Positions 52,994-61,467 are shown, counted from the stretch's first letter. The stretch is 64,000 nt of DNA from an uncultured Bacteroidales bacterium (GCA_934700615.1 CAKUXR010000011.1:1-64000), one strand, 5' to 3'. The notes: a model not told the origin generated them from the sequence alone. Numbers and translations: made by a program.

Positions 52994-53620
52994 CTACTTT
53001 TCGAAGGGCTTCAGAGTTTCTAATATGCTTTCTGTCATTGACTTCGGGTCTTCCGCATTCAGAATTGCCCCGCTCAATGCTATGCCGGTGACGCCGGTTC
53101 CCATGATGGCGGGAATGTCGTCCACCGTAATTCCGCCGATTGCGACGATGGGAAGGTCAATGCCGTTTTTCCTCATTTTCAGGACAATGTCCCTGTATCC
53201 TTCCAGCCCGAGTACCGGCGACAATTTTTTCTTGGTGGTGGTGAATCTGAACGGACCGCAACCGATATAATCGGCGCCCTGACGGTGAAGACGGATGATA
53301 TCGTCAATGGTATTGGCGGTACCTCCGATGATTTTGTCAGGTCCGAGAATCTTTCTGGCCTCATCCACCGGCATGTCGTTCTTTCCGAGATGGACTCCGT
53401 CTGCCCCGGCAGTTTCCACCAGTTTCACGTGGTCGTCAAGGATGAATTTTGCTCCATGCTGACGGCAAAGCGGAAGTGCTTCCTTGGCGCAGGCCAGCAC
53501 TTCTTCTTCAGGGGCGTCCTTCATGCGCAGCTGGACCCATTTGCATCCTCCTTCCAGAGCCATGCGTATCCCATCTACATATCCGATAGAGGGTGTATAG
53601 TGTGAAATGTACTGGAACAT
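52994..53620 (-). CDS. thiE: Thiamine phosphate synthase ThiE
   Basis: ThiE couples HMP-PP with thiazole phosphate to give thiamine phosphate. The barrel shows WVQLRMKDAPEEEV, FILDDHVKLVETAGADGVHLGKNDMP, GGTANTIDDIIRLHRQGADYIGCGPFRFTTTKK (pyrophosphate-binding Thr-Thr-Thr-Lys) and PIVAIGGITVDDIPAIMGTGVTGIALSGAIL. 208 residues. This is the canonical copy, in contrast to the ThiE/TenI-like gene at 49716-50300. Confidence 0.95.
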   Translation of the reverse strand: MFQYISHYTPSIGYVDGIRMALEGGCKWVQLRMKDAPEEEVLACAKEALPLCRQHGAKFILDDHVKLVETAGADGVHLGKNDMPVDEARKILGPDKIIGGTANTIDDIIRLHRQGADYIGCGPFRFTTTKKKLSPVLGLEGYRDIVLKMRKNGIDLPIVAIGGITVDDIPAIMGTGVTGIALSGAILNAEDPKSMTESILETLKPFEK

Positions 53621-53626
53621 AGCCTG

Positions 53627-53824
53627 TTAACCTCCGCAAGAAGCCCTGATGACGATGATGCTGACTCCTTCTGTTATAGCGAAATTTTCCCATTCACTGC
53701 GTGGGACCATCTTGTTGGAAACGGCGACCGCAACGCCTTTCTCAGGCAGTTCCAGCTGCAATGCCAGTTCCTTGAGAGTGGAGGCGCCGGTCTCCACAGG
53801 TTTGTTGTTTACTGTTACGTTCAT
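53627..53824 (-). CDS. thiS: Sulfur carrier protein ThiS
   Basis: A ubiquitin-fold carrier of 65 residues ending in Gly-Gly (IRASCGG), the C-terminus that ThiF adenylates and that becomes a thiocarboxylate. VAVAVSNKMVPRSEWENFAITEGVSIIVI is the typical core. It lies between thiE and thiD in the operon. Confidence 0.96.
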   Translation of the reverse strand: MNVTVNNKPVETGASTLKELALQLELPEKGVAVAVSNKMVPRSEWENFAITEGVSIIVIRASCGG

Positions 53825-53836
53825 GATATGTAAATT

Positions 53837-54652
53837 TTATTCTTTCCACAATGCCCAGAAATGCTTCACCGGACCGAAGCCATGGCCGATTTCATACTCG
53901 GCACCTGCGATAATTGCATCATTGATGTAATTCTTCGCTGCGGCTGCGGCCTCAGGCAGAGGCAGGCCCTTCGCCAGCATTGACGCGAATGCGGATGAGA
54001 GGGTGCAGCCTGTTCCGTGCGTGTTTTTCGTATGGATTCTGGCAGACGGCAGTTCGTAGATTTTTCCGTCCTCGACATCGTAGAAGATGTCCACGAGTTT
54101 TTCTTCGGTCAGATGGCCGGCCTTGAGCAGCACGCTGGCCCCGCATTTGTCCGCGAGACGTTTGGCCGCATCCGGCAGTTCTTTCTGGACGGACAGTTTC
54201 TCGCCGCCGAGCAGAATTTCCGCCTCAGGAATATTCGGGGTGATTACCCTGGCTCTCGGAAGAAGGTCTGATACCAATGATGCTATGGCCTCTTCTTCGA
54301 TGAGCCTGTGTCCTGATGTAGAGACCATTACAGGGTCCAGAACCACATTCCTGGCCTCGAACTTGTCCAGCATCTTTCTGACGCAGCGGACTACTTCAGA
54401 AGAGTGCAGCATACCGATTTTTATGGCATCTGCTCCGATGTCGGAAAGCACAGCTTCGATCTGGCCTTCCAGAATTTCTACAGGAACAGCATGTACTGCG
54501 CTGACTCCCAGAGTGTTCTGCACAGTGATGGCTGTGATTGCGGATGCAGCGTAGCAGCCGCATGCCGAGATGGTCTTGATGTCAGCCTGAACTCCTGCGC
54601 CTCCGCCTGAATCGCTGCCTGCTATGGTGAGAACTTTATTGTATTGTTTCAT
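53837..54652 (-). CDS. thiD: Hydroxymethylpyrimidine (phosphate) kinase ThiD
   Basis: ThiD phosphorylates HMP to HMP-P and then HMP-PP. Ribokinase fold with the start VLTIAGSDSGGGAGVQADIKTISA, the substrate loop AITAITVQNTLGV, KIGMLHSSEVV, and the anion hole/catalytic Asp in THGTGCTLSSAFASMLAKG. 271 residues. It can also process HMP released by salvage, which fits the TenA gene upstream in the operon. Confidence 0.96.
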   Translation of the reverse strand: MKQYNKVLTIAGSDSGGGAGVQADIKTISACGCYAASAITAITVQNTLGVSAVHAVPVEILEGQIEAVLSDIGADAIKIGMLHSSEVVRCVRKMLDKFEARNVVLDPVMVSTSGHRLIEEEAIASLVSDLLPRARVITPNIPEAEILLGGEKLSVQKELPDAAKRLADKCGASVLLKAGHLTEEKLVDIFYDVEDGKIYELPSARIHTKNTHGTGCTLSSAFASMLAKGLPLPEAAAAAKNYINDAIIAGAEYEIGHGFGPVKHFWALWKE

Positions 54653-54823
54653 GATTCATTGATTTTTAGTAACATGAAAAAAATAAGTTGCCTCAGATTA
54701 AGAGAAGATTTTCGAGGATAGATCTGTTTCCGAAGAAGGAGTGTACTGGACGTACACGACTGATGAGAAAAAAGATATAGACCGAAAAGATTCCTTAAGA
54801 TGATGCAGGTTATTTTTTGAAGG
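54653..54823 (-). other. Structured 171-bp gap between tenA and thiD
   Basis: No reading frame. A GTGTAC/GTACAC hairpin (54741-54757) sits inside a longer imperfect fold (TTTTCG near 54712 with CGAAAA near 54783). The gap is far larger than the 2-25-bp spacings elsewhere in the operon. It may be an internal leader or processing site; it is not a TPP motif. Confidence 0.35.
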
Positions 54824-55459
54824 TTACTTATAAGCCTGGTCCCAGAACTTGAGTTCGAATCTGACGGATTCGACGAATGCAGATGTCATTGACTCGCGCT
54901 TCTGAGGAGTTGCCTCTTCGGCCAGTTCATCCGTCAGCCTCACACTGCATTCCGCACCTTCATCCATCATCTGGGATGTGTAACATTCAATCCATGCCCT
55001 GTAAGGATTTCCTTCCAGCCTGGCGATGCCCAGAATGTATTTCCCGACCTCGTTATATACCCACATGCAAGGAAGCATCGCCGCCATTGAAACTGCCAGA
55101 TCCCCTCCGGCGATAATGCCGGAAGTGTGCCGCATATATCCCGTCGTGCCCGCAAGAGGCTCAGTGTCAATGCTGTTGAACCCCATCTCCCCGAGTTGTT
55201 CATGCAGCGCGTTTTCCGAGTCAATGCTGTCCTGCGCGAACTTCCTGTAAAGGTCCTGCAGCGGCCCGTCCGGCAACATTGACGCGAGGTCTCTCATTTC
55301 CTGGCCATAATTTGCAAGATAAATCTTGTCCTGCGCCAGATATGTCGCGAACTTCTCCTTAGGGAGCGTCCCGTCGGCAAGTTCCTTCACGAAAGGATGG
55401 TTCCGGATTTCTTCCAGAATCGGCCCGATGCTGTGCCATGCTTCTTCGCTCCAGCTCAT
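54824..55459 (-). CDS. tenA: Thiaminase II-type aminopyrimidine hydrolase TenA
   Basis: TenA hydrolyses aminomethyl-HMP, a base-degradation product of thiamine, back to HMP for ThiD. All-helical fold of 211 residues. YLAQDKIYLANYGQEM, the catalytic Cys in LPCMWVYNEVG, and the C-terminal FELKFWDQAY with the active-site Glu place it in the TenA-C class. In the operon with thi genes but lacking ThiC, so it points to pyrimidine salvage. Confidence 0.94.
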   Translation of the reverse strand: MSWSEEAWHSIGPILEEIRNHPFVKELADGTLPKEKFATYLAQDKIYLANYGQEMRDLASMLPDGPLQDLYRKFAQDSIDSENALHEQLGEMGFNSIDTEPLAGTTGYMRHTSGIIAGGDLAVSMAAMLPCMWVYNEVGKYILGIARLEGNPYRAWIECYTSQMMDEGAECSVRLTDELAEEATPQKRESMTSAFVESVRFELKFWDQAYK

Positions 55460-55464
55460 TGGTC

Positions 55465-56169
55465 TTACTCCTTATATCCGATAATGGCGACGTAAGAGCC
55501 TCTGTCATAGCCCTCTATCGGGTCTTCTACAGTGGTGTACGAATAGTGCGGATCCAATGTCAATGTCTGGCTGTATTCCAGTTTTCCGAATCCGTTGGCC
55601 TCCATGATGTCCGACTTTTCCTTGGTGGTGCGCCATGAAGCCTGCTTCACGAGTTCTATCGGATACGGGTCCTTCGGCTTGCAGCCTTCGAGAAGCGGAT
55701 GGTCCCAAGTGCCCACTGCCAATGCCAGATTGTAGATCAGGCCGTAGGAACTCTCCTTTGGAACGTCGATGACGACAACTTTTCCGCCTTCGCGCAATGC
55801 GCAGTGGGCTTTTCTCAATGCCAGTCCGAGGTCCTGCATATAGCATGGACAGCCGTTGAAAAGTACTGTGTCATAGAGGTTTTCTCCGTAGTCGGCTTCT
55901 TCTGCCGTATTGATTTCCACATCGAATCCGCGTTTTCTTGCGATTGCCGCCATTCCTTCAGCCGGCTCGATTCCGTGTTCGATCCGGATGTCATAACGGT
56001 CTGCAAGAAGTTTCTCGAACAATGCGCTGCCGCATCCGATAGAAAGAATTTTGCCTGAATCTTTCAGACAAGAAGCCACGAGCCTGAGCTCAGTTTCAAG
56101 GACGTTGGTGTTTTCCATAAACCATGCATCGTACTCTGATGCGTACTGGTCAAATGCCTGATATCCCAT
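55465..56169 (-). CDS. Class I SAM-dependent methyltransferase, first gene of the thiamine operon
   Basis: Methyltransferase of the UbiE/COQ5-type fold: motif I ILSIGCGSALFEKLLADRYDIRIEHGIEPAEGMAAIAR, post-motif NGCPCYMQDLGLALRKAHCALREGGKVVVIDVP. 234 residues from ATG at 56169 (MGYQAFDQYASEYDAWFMEN). I do not know the substrate. It follows the TPP riboswitch and precedes tenA by 5 bp, so its product is expected to act in thiamine-related metabolism or salvage, which is inference from position only. Confidence 0.8.
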   Translation of the reverse strand: MGYQAFDQYASEYDAWFMENTNVLETELRLVASCLKDSGKILSIGCGSALFEKLLADRYDIRIEHGIEPAEGMAAIARKRGFDVEINTAEEADYGENLYDTVLFNGCPCYMQDLGLALRKAHCALREGGKVVVIDVPKESSYGLIYNLALAVGTWDHPLLEGCKPKDPYPIELVKQASWRTTKEKSDIMEANGFGKLEYSQTLTLDPHYSYTTVEDPIEGYDRGSYVAIIGYKE

Positions 56170-56225
56170 AATTTTCAGTGTTTGAATTATCAATGTATTA
56201 TATGGCAGACATCATCGGGGGAAAT

Positions 56226-56247
56226 TATCCGGCCGAATGCGGATAAC
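56226..56247 (-). promoter_or_regulatory. Hairpin of the riboswitch expression platform
   Basis: TTATCCG and CGGATAA (minus strand) form a 7-bp stem directly downstream of the TPP aptamer and about 57 bases before the methyltransferase ATG. It may terminate transcription or sequester the start region. Confidence 0.45.
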
Positions 56248-56255
56248 ATTGAGAT

Positions 56256-56360
56256 CAATTCCTGCGGCAGCATTATCTGCGTCAGGTTTGAGGGTATAAT
56301 CTCAGCCTTCTTCCCGCATGCGCCGTTTTACGCACGGCCTGATGCATCGGCACCCCTTTG
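56256..56360 (-). promoter_or_regulatory. TPP riboswitch (THI element)
   Basis: Read on the minus strand the conserved aptamer parts appear in order: GGGGTGCC (56356-56349), a variable stem with GCCGT/ACGGC, GGCTGAGA (56307-56300), ACCTGA (56287-56282), AGATAATGC (56278-56270), and the closing GCCGCAGGA. It should switch the operon of methyltransferase, tenA, thiD, S, E, G, H, F and thiE-like off when thiamine pyrophosphate is abundant. Confidence 0.95.
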
Positions 56361-56372
56361 ATGTTCATTTGG

Positions 56373-56380
56373 CAAATATA
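56373..56380 (-). promoter_or_regulatory. -7 box TATATTTG of the thiamine operon
   Basis: The reverse complement matches TAnnTTTG and would start transcription just before the TPP aptamer. Confidence 0.6.
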
Positions 56381-56416
56381 GTAAATAGTTGGCATAAATC
56401 ATTTCCAAATATGTTG

Positions 56417-56424
56417 TATCTTTG
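56417..56424 (+). promoter_or_regulatory. -7 box TATCTTTG of sufCD
   Basis: Perfect TAnnTTTG match 23 bases before the sufC ATG, diverging from the thiamine promoter. Confidence 0.65.
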
Positions 56425-56447
56425 CAATGCGATAAAAACTACGAAAT

Positions 56448-57197
56448 ATGGCAAACGATATATTATTGGAAATCAAAGGTCTCCATGCATCAGTAGGCGA
56501 GAAGGAGATATTGAAAGGCATTGATCTGACTATCAGGAAGGGTGAAATCCATGCTGTCATGGGACCGAACGGCGCCGGTAAAAGTACATTGTCAAGCGTG
56601 CTTACCGGAAAGCCGCTTTATACAGTTACCGAGGGTAGCATAAACTTCATGGGCAAGGATCTGCTCGCAATGTCTCCGGAGGAGCGTTCTTGGGCCGGAA
56701 TCTTCATGTCATTCCAGTATCCGATCGAGATTCCTGGTGTCACCATCACGAATTTCATGAAGACAGCTGTCAATGCCAAAAGAAAGGCGGAGGGGCTGGA
56801 TCCGATGAAAGCCGGTGATTTCCTGAAACTTATGAGGGAGAAGATGGCCTTCGTCCAGATGCGTCCCGAGTTTGCGAAGAGAGAGGTCAATGTCGGTTTT
56901 TCCGGTGGTGAAAAGAAGCGTAACGAGATTTTCCAGATGGCTATGCTCGACCCGACTTTGTCCATTCTTGACGAGACGGACAGCGGACTTGATGTGGATG
57001 CGCTCAGAATCGTCGCAGAGGGTGTGCGTTCTCTGCATACTCCGGAGAAATCAGCGATTGTGATCACTCACTACAAGAGATTGCTGGACTATATAGTTCC
57101 TGATATTGTGCACGTCCTCAAGGACGGAAAGATTGTCGCTACTGCCGGGAAGGAGCTTGTAGATGAAATCGAGGAGAAAGGTTACGACATTTTCTAG
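56448..57197 (+). CDS. sufC: Fe-S assembly ATPase SufC
   Basis: SufC is the ABC-type ATPase of the SufBCD complex. Walker A GPNGAGKSTL, the SufC-type signature FSGGEKKRNEI, Walker B LSILDETDSGLDVDAL, and the H-loop VITHYKR are present. 249 residues. It starts a two-gene unit with sufD; sufB is remote at 47484. Confidence 0.97.
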   Translation: MANDILLEIKGLHASVGEKEILKGIDLTIRKGEIHAVMGPNGAGKSTLSSVLTGKPLYTVTEGSINFMGKDLLAMSPEERSWAGIFMSFQYPIEIPGVTITNFMKTAVNAKRKAEGLDPMKAGDFLKLMREKMAFVQMRPEFAKREVNVGFSGGEKKRNEIFQMAMLDPTLSILDETDSGLDVDALRIVAEGVRSLHTPEKSAIVITHYKRLLDYIVPDIVHVLKDGKIVATAGKELVDEIEEKGYDIF

Positions 57198-57207
57198 GGA
57201 GGCTGTT

Positions 57208-58011
57208 ATGGGTATCAATGATGACAAGGCTTTGGAGAAATGCCTGAATGAGCCGGAGGTGAGCATCTTCAGGAGGCTCGACCCTTCTCCGAAACATGAC
57301 TCCGGACATTATGTCGAACTTCCTTTGGTCAGAAACGGGAAAACGCTGGAGGTGGCTGATGGTGAGGTCTTTGATAAGGTATATGTACTGGGGGGCGACT
57401 CTGCATTGACGGAACTTCCTTTCGAAAATATCATTGTCGGAGCCGGAGCCAAGGTCAATGTCGTGACACTTGTGATGCCGGGCACCAGCATTGATCTTCC
57501 CCTTGCGGTGGATATAATCGGCGAGGGTGCGGATGTCAATGTTTCCGGACTTTATCTCTGCGGCGGTGAGGAGAAGGTGCAGATACGCACGGAGGTTCGC
57601 CACAAGGTCCCTTCATGTACCTCGTACCAGCTTTTCAATGGTATCGCGGCCGGCAAGTCCAATGTCAAATTCTATGGAAAGATAGTCGTGGCTCCTGATG
57701 CCCAGAAGACAGAGGCATATCAGACGAATCATAATCTAGTTATTTCAGAGGGTGCCAGGGCTGAGTCCAAGCCGCAGTTGGAAATCTATGCTGACGATGT
57801 GAAGTGCTCGCATGGAGCCACTGTAGGTCAACTAAATGAGGATGAGCAGTTCTATATGCGTTCCCGCGGAATTCCTGAGAATGAGGCCCGTGTCCTTCAG
57901 ATGATTTCGTTTATAGCCCCGGTCCTTGCCAAGGTTGAGGACGAATCCAGAAGGGAAGAGCTCCAGTCCGCCGTTGAGGCTGCCGTCAGAAAGAGCCTCG
58001 CAACTTTATAG
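57208..58011 (+). CDS. sufD: Fe-S assembly protein SufD
   Basis: SufD pairs with SufB and SufC. Using ATG at 57208 (10 bp after sufC) the protein has 267 residues, short for SufD because the N-terminal helical part is reduced. The beta-helix core is clear: YQLFNGIAAGKSNVKFYGKIVVAPDAQKTEAYQTNHNLVIS, AESKPQLEIYADDVKCSHGATVGQLNEDEQFYMRSRGI. An in-frame extension to 57163 overlaps sufC and is not needed. Confidence 0.93.
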   Translation: MGINDDKALEKCLNEPEVSIFRRLDPSPKHDSGHYVELPLVRNGKTLEVADGEVFDKVYVLGGDSALTELPFENIIVGAGAKVNVVTLVMPGTSIDLPLAVDIIGEGADVNVSGLYLCGGEEKVQIRTEVRHKVPSCTSYQLFNGIAAGKSNVKFYGKIVVAPDAQKTEAYQTNHNLVISEGARAESKPQLEIYADDVKCSHGATVGQLNEDEQFYMRSRGIPENEARVLQMISFIAPVLAKVEDESRREELQSAVEAAVRKSLATL

Positions 58012-58034
58012 ATCTGATTTAATCTGAACAACAA

Positions 58035-59096
58035 ATGGTACAATATCCCGGAACATTCTGGAAAGACTATGAACTGGTCGATTCCGGAGAAGGCGAGAAA
58101 CTCGAAAGATTCGGCAGCTATTATATGGTGAGGCCGGAGCCTAAGGCTTTGTGGGGCAGGTCAATGTCATTCGGCGAATGGGAGCGTATGGCTCATACGC
58201 GTTTTTGTCCGGGTGCCGGTTTCTCTAAGGCCGGCAAAGAGGACAGCGGTACGTGGGAAAGACTGAAACGTACTGATGACCAGTGGTATATCAAATATCG
58301 TGGGGAGCAGAAAGGTCTCGATTTCTCGTTGAGGCTCGGACTGACATCGTTCAAGCATGTCGGCGTTTTTCCGGAGCAGGCTCCCAACTGGGATTATATA
58401 TTCAAGAATACATCTGAACTCGTGGCTCTGGACAAGACACAGACATTGACAGAGGAGCAGAGAAAGGCTGCCGGGCAGACTTCTGACGGCAGGCCGAAGG
58501 TGCTGAACCTGTTCGCATATACGGGAGGCGCATCATTGGCGGCAAGGGCAGCAGGCGCGGAGGTTACGCATCTGGACTCTGTGCGTCAGGTAGTTACGTG
58601 GGCGCACGGCAACATGGATGCGAGCGGTCTGGACGGAATCAGATGGGTTGTGGAGGATGCGATGAAGTTCGCGAAGAGAGAAGCTAAGCGCGGCAATGTC
58701 TATCAGGGAATCATCCTGGATCCGCCTGCATACGGACACGGAACCGACGGCGAGAAATGGAAATTGGACGAATGTCTTTTCGAAATGATGAAGACTGTCA
58801 ATGCCATTCTGGCGCCGGAGAATAGTTTTCTTGTTCTCAACCTATATTCCAATGGTTTCTCTCCGATGATGGGGGAAACCGTAGTACGTGAGGCATTCTG
58901 CCTGCAGGAACCTGGATTCTTCAGCACGGAACCTACTACGGCGGACTCCGTGAAGGCGGCTCTCCGTGGAGGACGGGTATCGTCTGTGGTTCCGAGAAAA
59001 TGCTCTGATTATGAATTGGAATCTGGGGAGCTCGCACTGCGTGACCGTTTCGGTAAAGTGCTGCCTCTCAGTATAGTAGTAAGACTTAGACGATAA
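58035..59096 (+). CDS. Class I SAM-dependent methyltransferase, RlmI/K-like
   Basis: Likely a 23S rRNA (cytosine-5 or related) methyltransferase. Motif I VLNLFAYTGGASLAARAAGAEVTHLDSVRQVVTWAHGN, IRWVVEDAMKFAKREAKRGNVYQGIILDPPAYGHG with the DPPAYG motif IV, and a C-terminal GGRVSSVVPRKCSDYELESGELALRDRFG. 353 residues. The N-terminal half lacks a clear PUA domain. The exact base target is not set by sequence. It precedes menG by 4 bp, so the two are likely cotranscribed. Confidence 0.85.
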   Translation: MVQYPGTFWKDYELVDSGEGEKLERFGSYYMVRPEPKALWGRSMSFGEWERMAHTRFCPGAGFSKAGKEDSGTWERLKRTDDQWYIKYRGEQKGLDFSLRLGLTSFKHVGVFPEQAPNWDYIFKNTSELVALDKTQTLTEEQRKAAGQTSDGRPKVLNLFAYTGGASLAARAAGAEVTHLDSVRQVVTWAHGNMDASGLDGIRWVVEDAMKFAKREAKRGNVYQGIILDPPAYGHGTDGEKWKLDECLFEMMKTVNAILAPENSFLVLNLYSNGFSPMMGETVVREAFCLQEPGFFSTEPTTADSVKAALRGGRVSSVVPRKCSDYELESGELALRDRFGKVLPLSIVVRLRR

Positions 59097-59100
59097 GATT

Positions 59101-59943
59101 ATGCCGAAAAAAGACAATATCCAAAATATGTTCGACAGCATTGCCCCGGAGTATGACAAGCTGAACCATATCATGTCTCTTGACATAGACAAGACATGGC
59201 GAAAAAGGGCATTGAAATATATCTTCAAGCCTGACCGTGCGGAACGCGCGATGGCGGCAGGGGGAGACAGCGAAACCGGAGGTCTTCATATCCTGGATAT
59301 CGCTTGCGGAACTGGTGATTTCTCGATTGCGATAGCGAGGGAAATGCTCCGCAGGGCGTCTGCCTGCAAGGATGAAACGCGGTCTGGCATTGATGAGAAC
59401 CCTTCTGAAGGAGCGATAGGCACTCACGGCGCGCATACGGGCGGCTATTGGCCCGGACATGTGACCGGACTGGACCTTTCGGAGGGAATGCTCAAGATTA
59501 TGGGGGAGAAGGTCAAGGCTGAGGGGCTGGAAAAGATGATTTCTTACGAGATGGGAGATTGCGAAAACCTGCGTTTCGCGGACGGCTCTTTCGACAGGGT
59601 GACAGTCGCGTTCGGCGTCCGTAATTTCGAGAACAGGGAGAAGGGACTCAAGGAAATGCTGCGTGTGCTCAGGCCGGGCGGGGAACTGGTCATTCTGGAA
59701 CTGTCAGTGCCTTCCAATGCTGTCATACGCTGGTTCTTTAATCTGTATTTCCTTCATATTCTGCCACTTATCGGCGGAAAGGTGTCCGGGGACAAGGCGG
59801 CGTACAAATATTTGCCTGCCTCTGTCCTTAATTTCCCCGGCAAGAAAGAATTCATGAATACGCTGCGTGAATGTGGGTTCCGGAGCGTGAGACATAAGGC
59901 TTTCACCCTCGGCATTTGCAGGATGTATAGCGGAGAAAAATGA
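59101..59943 (+). CDS. menG: Demethylmenaquinone methyltransferase
   Basis: MenG (UbiE) methylates demethylmenaquinone, the last step of menaquinone synthesis. NIQNMFDSIAPEYDKLNHIMSLDIDKTWRK is the signature start; motif I is ILDIACGTGDFSIAIAREM, then TGLDLSEGMLKIM, DGSFDRVTVAFGVRNFENREKGLKEMLRVLRPGGELVILE. A 35-residue polar insertion follows motif I (Gly/Ser/His-rich, about residues 88-118), which lengthens it to 280 residues against about 245 usual. Confidence 0.95.
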   Translation: MPKKDNIQNMFDSIAPEYDKLNHIMSLDIDKTWRKRALKYIFKPDRAERAMAAGGDSETGGLHILDIACGTGDFSIAIAREMLRRASACKDETRSGIDENPSEGAIGTHGAHTGGYWPGHVTGLDLSEGMLKIMGEKVKAEGLEKMISYEMGDCENLRFADGSFDRVTVAFGVRNFENREKGLKEMLRVLRPGGELVILELSVPSNAVIRWFFNLYFLHILPLIGGKVSGDKAAYKYLPASVLNFPGKKEFMNTLRECGFRSVRHKAFTLGICRMYSGEK

Positions 59944-60014
59944 TTTTGCGCAAGATATTTGCCTGACAGACAACTGTTTCGCTGCCAGAACTTGGAGACT
60001 TGCGAAACTTGAAC

Positions 60015-60022
60015 TAAATTTG
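60015..60022 (+). promoter_or_regulatory. -7 box TAAATTTG of pgk
   Basis: Perfect TAnnTTTG match; a TTGG at 59992 lies 19 bases upstream. The leader of about 100 bases has no evident structure. Confidence 0.6.
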
Positions 60023-60128
60023 CAGAATAATTGAGCCGGTTTCCGGTCTAGTACGGGATTTGCAGCGGATGTCCTCCCGGAGGCAATCCCGTCATAAAAC
60101 GAAAGTTATAATTAACAATATTACAAAT

Positions 60129-61403
60129 ATGGCATCAAACATCAATTCTTACGACTTCAAAGGTAAGAAAGCTATTGTGAGAGTCGATTTCAACGTTCCT
60201 ATCCAGGACGGCAAGATTACAGATGACACCCGTATCCGCGGTGCACTGCCAACTCTCAAACTCATTCTTGAAAAAGGCGGCTCACTCATCATCATGTCAC
60301 ACATGGGCAAGCCTAAGGGAAAAGTAAAACCTGAACTTTCTCTTTCACAGATCGTCGATACAGTAAGCAAGGAACTCGGTGTTCCTGTACAGTTCGCTTC
60401 TGACTGCCAGAAGGCTGACGAGCAGGCTGCTGCCCTCAAGCCGGGTGAGGTTCTTCTTCTCGAAAACCTCCGTTTCTATCCTGAAGAGGAAGGAAAGCCA
60501 GTAGGAATTGACAAGGAAGATCCTGCATACGAAGAGGCTAAGAAAGCCATGAAGGCTTCTCAGAAGGAGTTCGCAAAGAAGCTTGCTTCTTACGCTGACT
60601 GCTGGGTTATGGATGCATTCGGTACAGCTCACCGCAAGCACGCTTCTACCGCTGTCATCGCTGACTACTTCAAACCAGAGGACCGTATGCTCGGCCTCCT
60701 CATGGAGAAGGAAGTAAAGGCTGTAGATAACGTTCTCAGCAACATCAAACGTCCTTTCATCGCCATCATGGGCGGTTCTAAGGTTTCTACCAAGATCGGT
60801 ATCATCGAGAACCTCCTCGGCAAGGTTGACAAACTCATCCTCTGCGGCGGTATGACATATACATTCGCTAAGGCACACGGTGGAGAGATCGGTGATTCTA
60901 TCGTAGAGATGGATAAGCTCGATGTAGCTCTCGACGTTGAGAAGAAGGCTAAGGAGAATGGCGTAGAGCTTATCATGGCTCCGGACGCTGTCGTTACCAA
61001 CGGTCTCGATTTCGCTACAATGTCTCTCAAGCCGGGTGCAGAGTTCAAGGTTGCAAAGGCAACTGACATTCCTGCAGGTTTCGAGGGTGTAGATGCAGGT
61101 CCTGAGGCTCAGAAACTTTTCGCTGGCGCAATCAAAGGCTGCAAGACAATTCTCTGGAACGGTCCTGCAGGCGTATTCGAGTGCGATGAGTTCTGCGCAG
61201 GTTCAAGGGCTATCGGCGAGGCTATCGCTGAGGCTACCGCTGAAGGCGCATTCTCACTCATCGGTGGCGGTGACTCTGTAGCATGCTGCACCAAGTTCGG
61301 TCTTACCGACAAGGTTTCTTACATCTCAACAGGTGGCGGCGCCCTTCTCGAGGCTATCGAGGGAAAGGTTCTCCCAGGTGTTGCAGCCGCTCTTCAGGAA
61401 TAA
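60129..61403 (+). CDS. pgk: Phosphoglycerate kinase
   Basis: Pgk makes ATP from 1,3-bisphosphoglycerate in glycolysis. ATG at 60129 gives MASNINSYDFKGKKAIVRVDFNVPIQDGKITDDTRI; then SHMGKPKG, DCWVMDAFGTAHRKHAST, IMGGSKVSTKIGIIENLLGKVDKLILCGGMTYTF, NGPAGVFE and GGGDSVACCTKFG. 424 residues. Strong codon bias fits a highly expressed gene. Confidence 0.98.
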   Translation: MASNINSYDFKGKKAIVRVDFNVPIQDGKITDDTRIRGALPTLKLILEKGGSLIIMSHMGKPKGKVKPELSLSQIVDTVSKELGVPVQFASDCQKADEQAAALKPGEVLLLENLRFYPEEEGKPVGIDKEDPAYEEAKKAMKASQKEFAKKLASYADCWVMDAFGTAHRKHASTAVIADYFKPEDRMLGLLMEKEVKAVDNVLSNIKRPFIAIMGGSKVSTKIGIIENLLGKVDKLILCGGMTYTFAKAHGGEIGDSIVEMDKLDVALDVEKKAKENGVELIMAPDAVVTNGLDFATMSLKPGAEFKVAKATDIPAGFEGVDAGPEAQKLFAGAIKGCKTILWNGPAGVFECDEFCAGSRAIGEAIAEATAEGAFSLIGGGDSVACCTKFGLTDKVSYISTGGGALLEAIEGKVLPGVAAALQE

Positions 61404-61467
61404 TTTTCCGAAAAGACGAGGGGTAAGGTCAATGTCATTGACCTGAAACCCTTTACGAAATAACCGG

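Noticed and set aside
54741..54787. CTGATGAG followed by CGAAA, resembling a hammerhead ribozyme core
   Set aside because: The segment between them cannot form stem II beyond one pair, two extra bases separate the hairpin from the core, and the cleavage-site context is missing.
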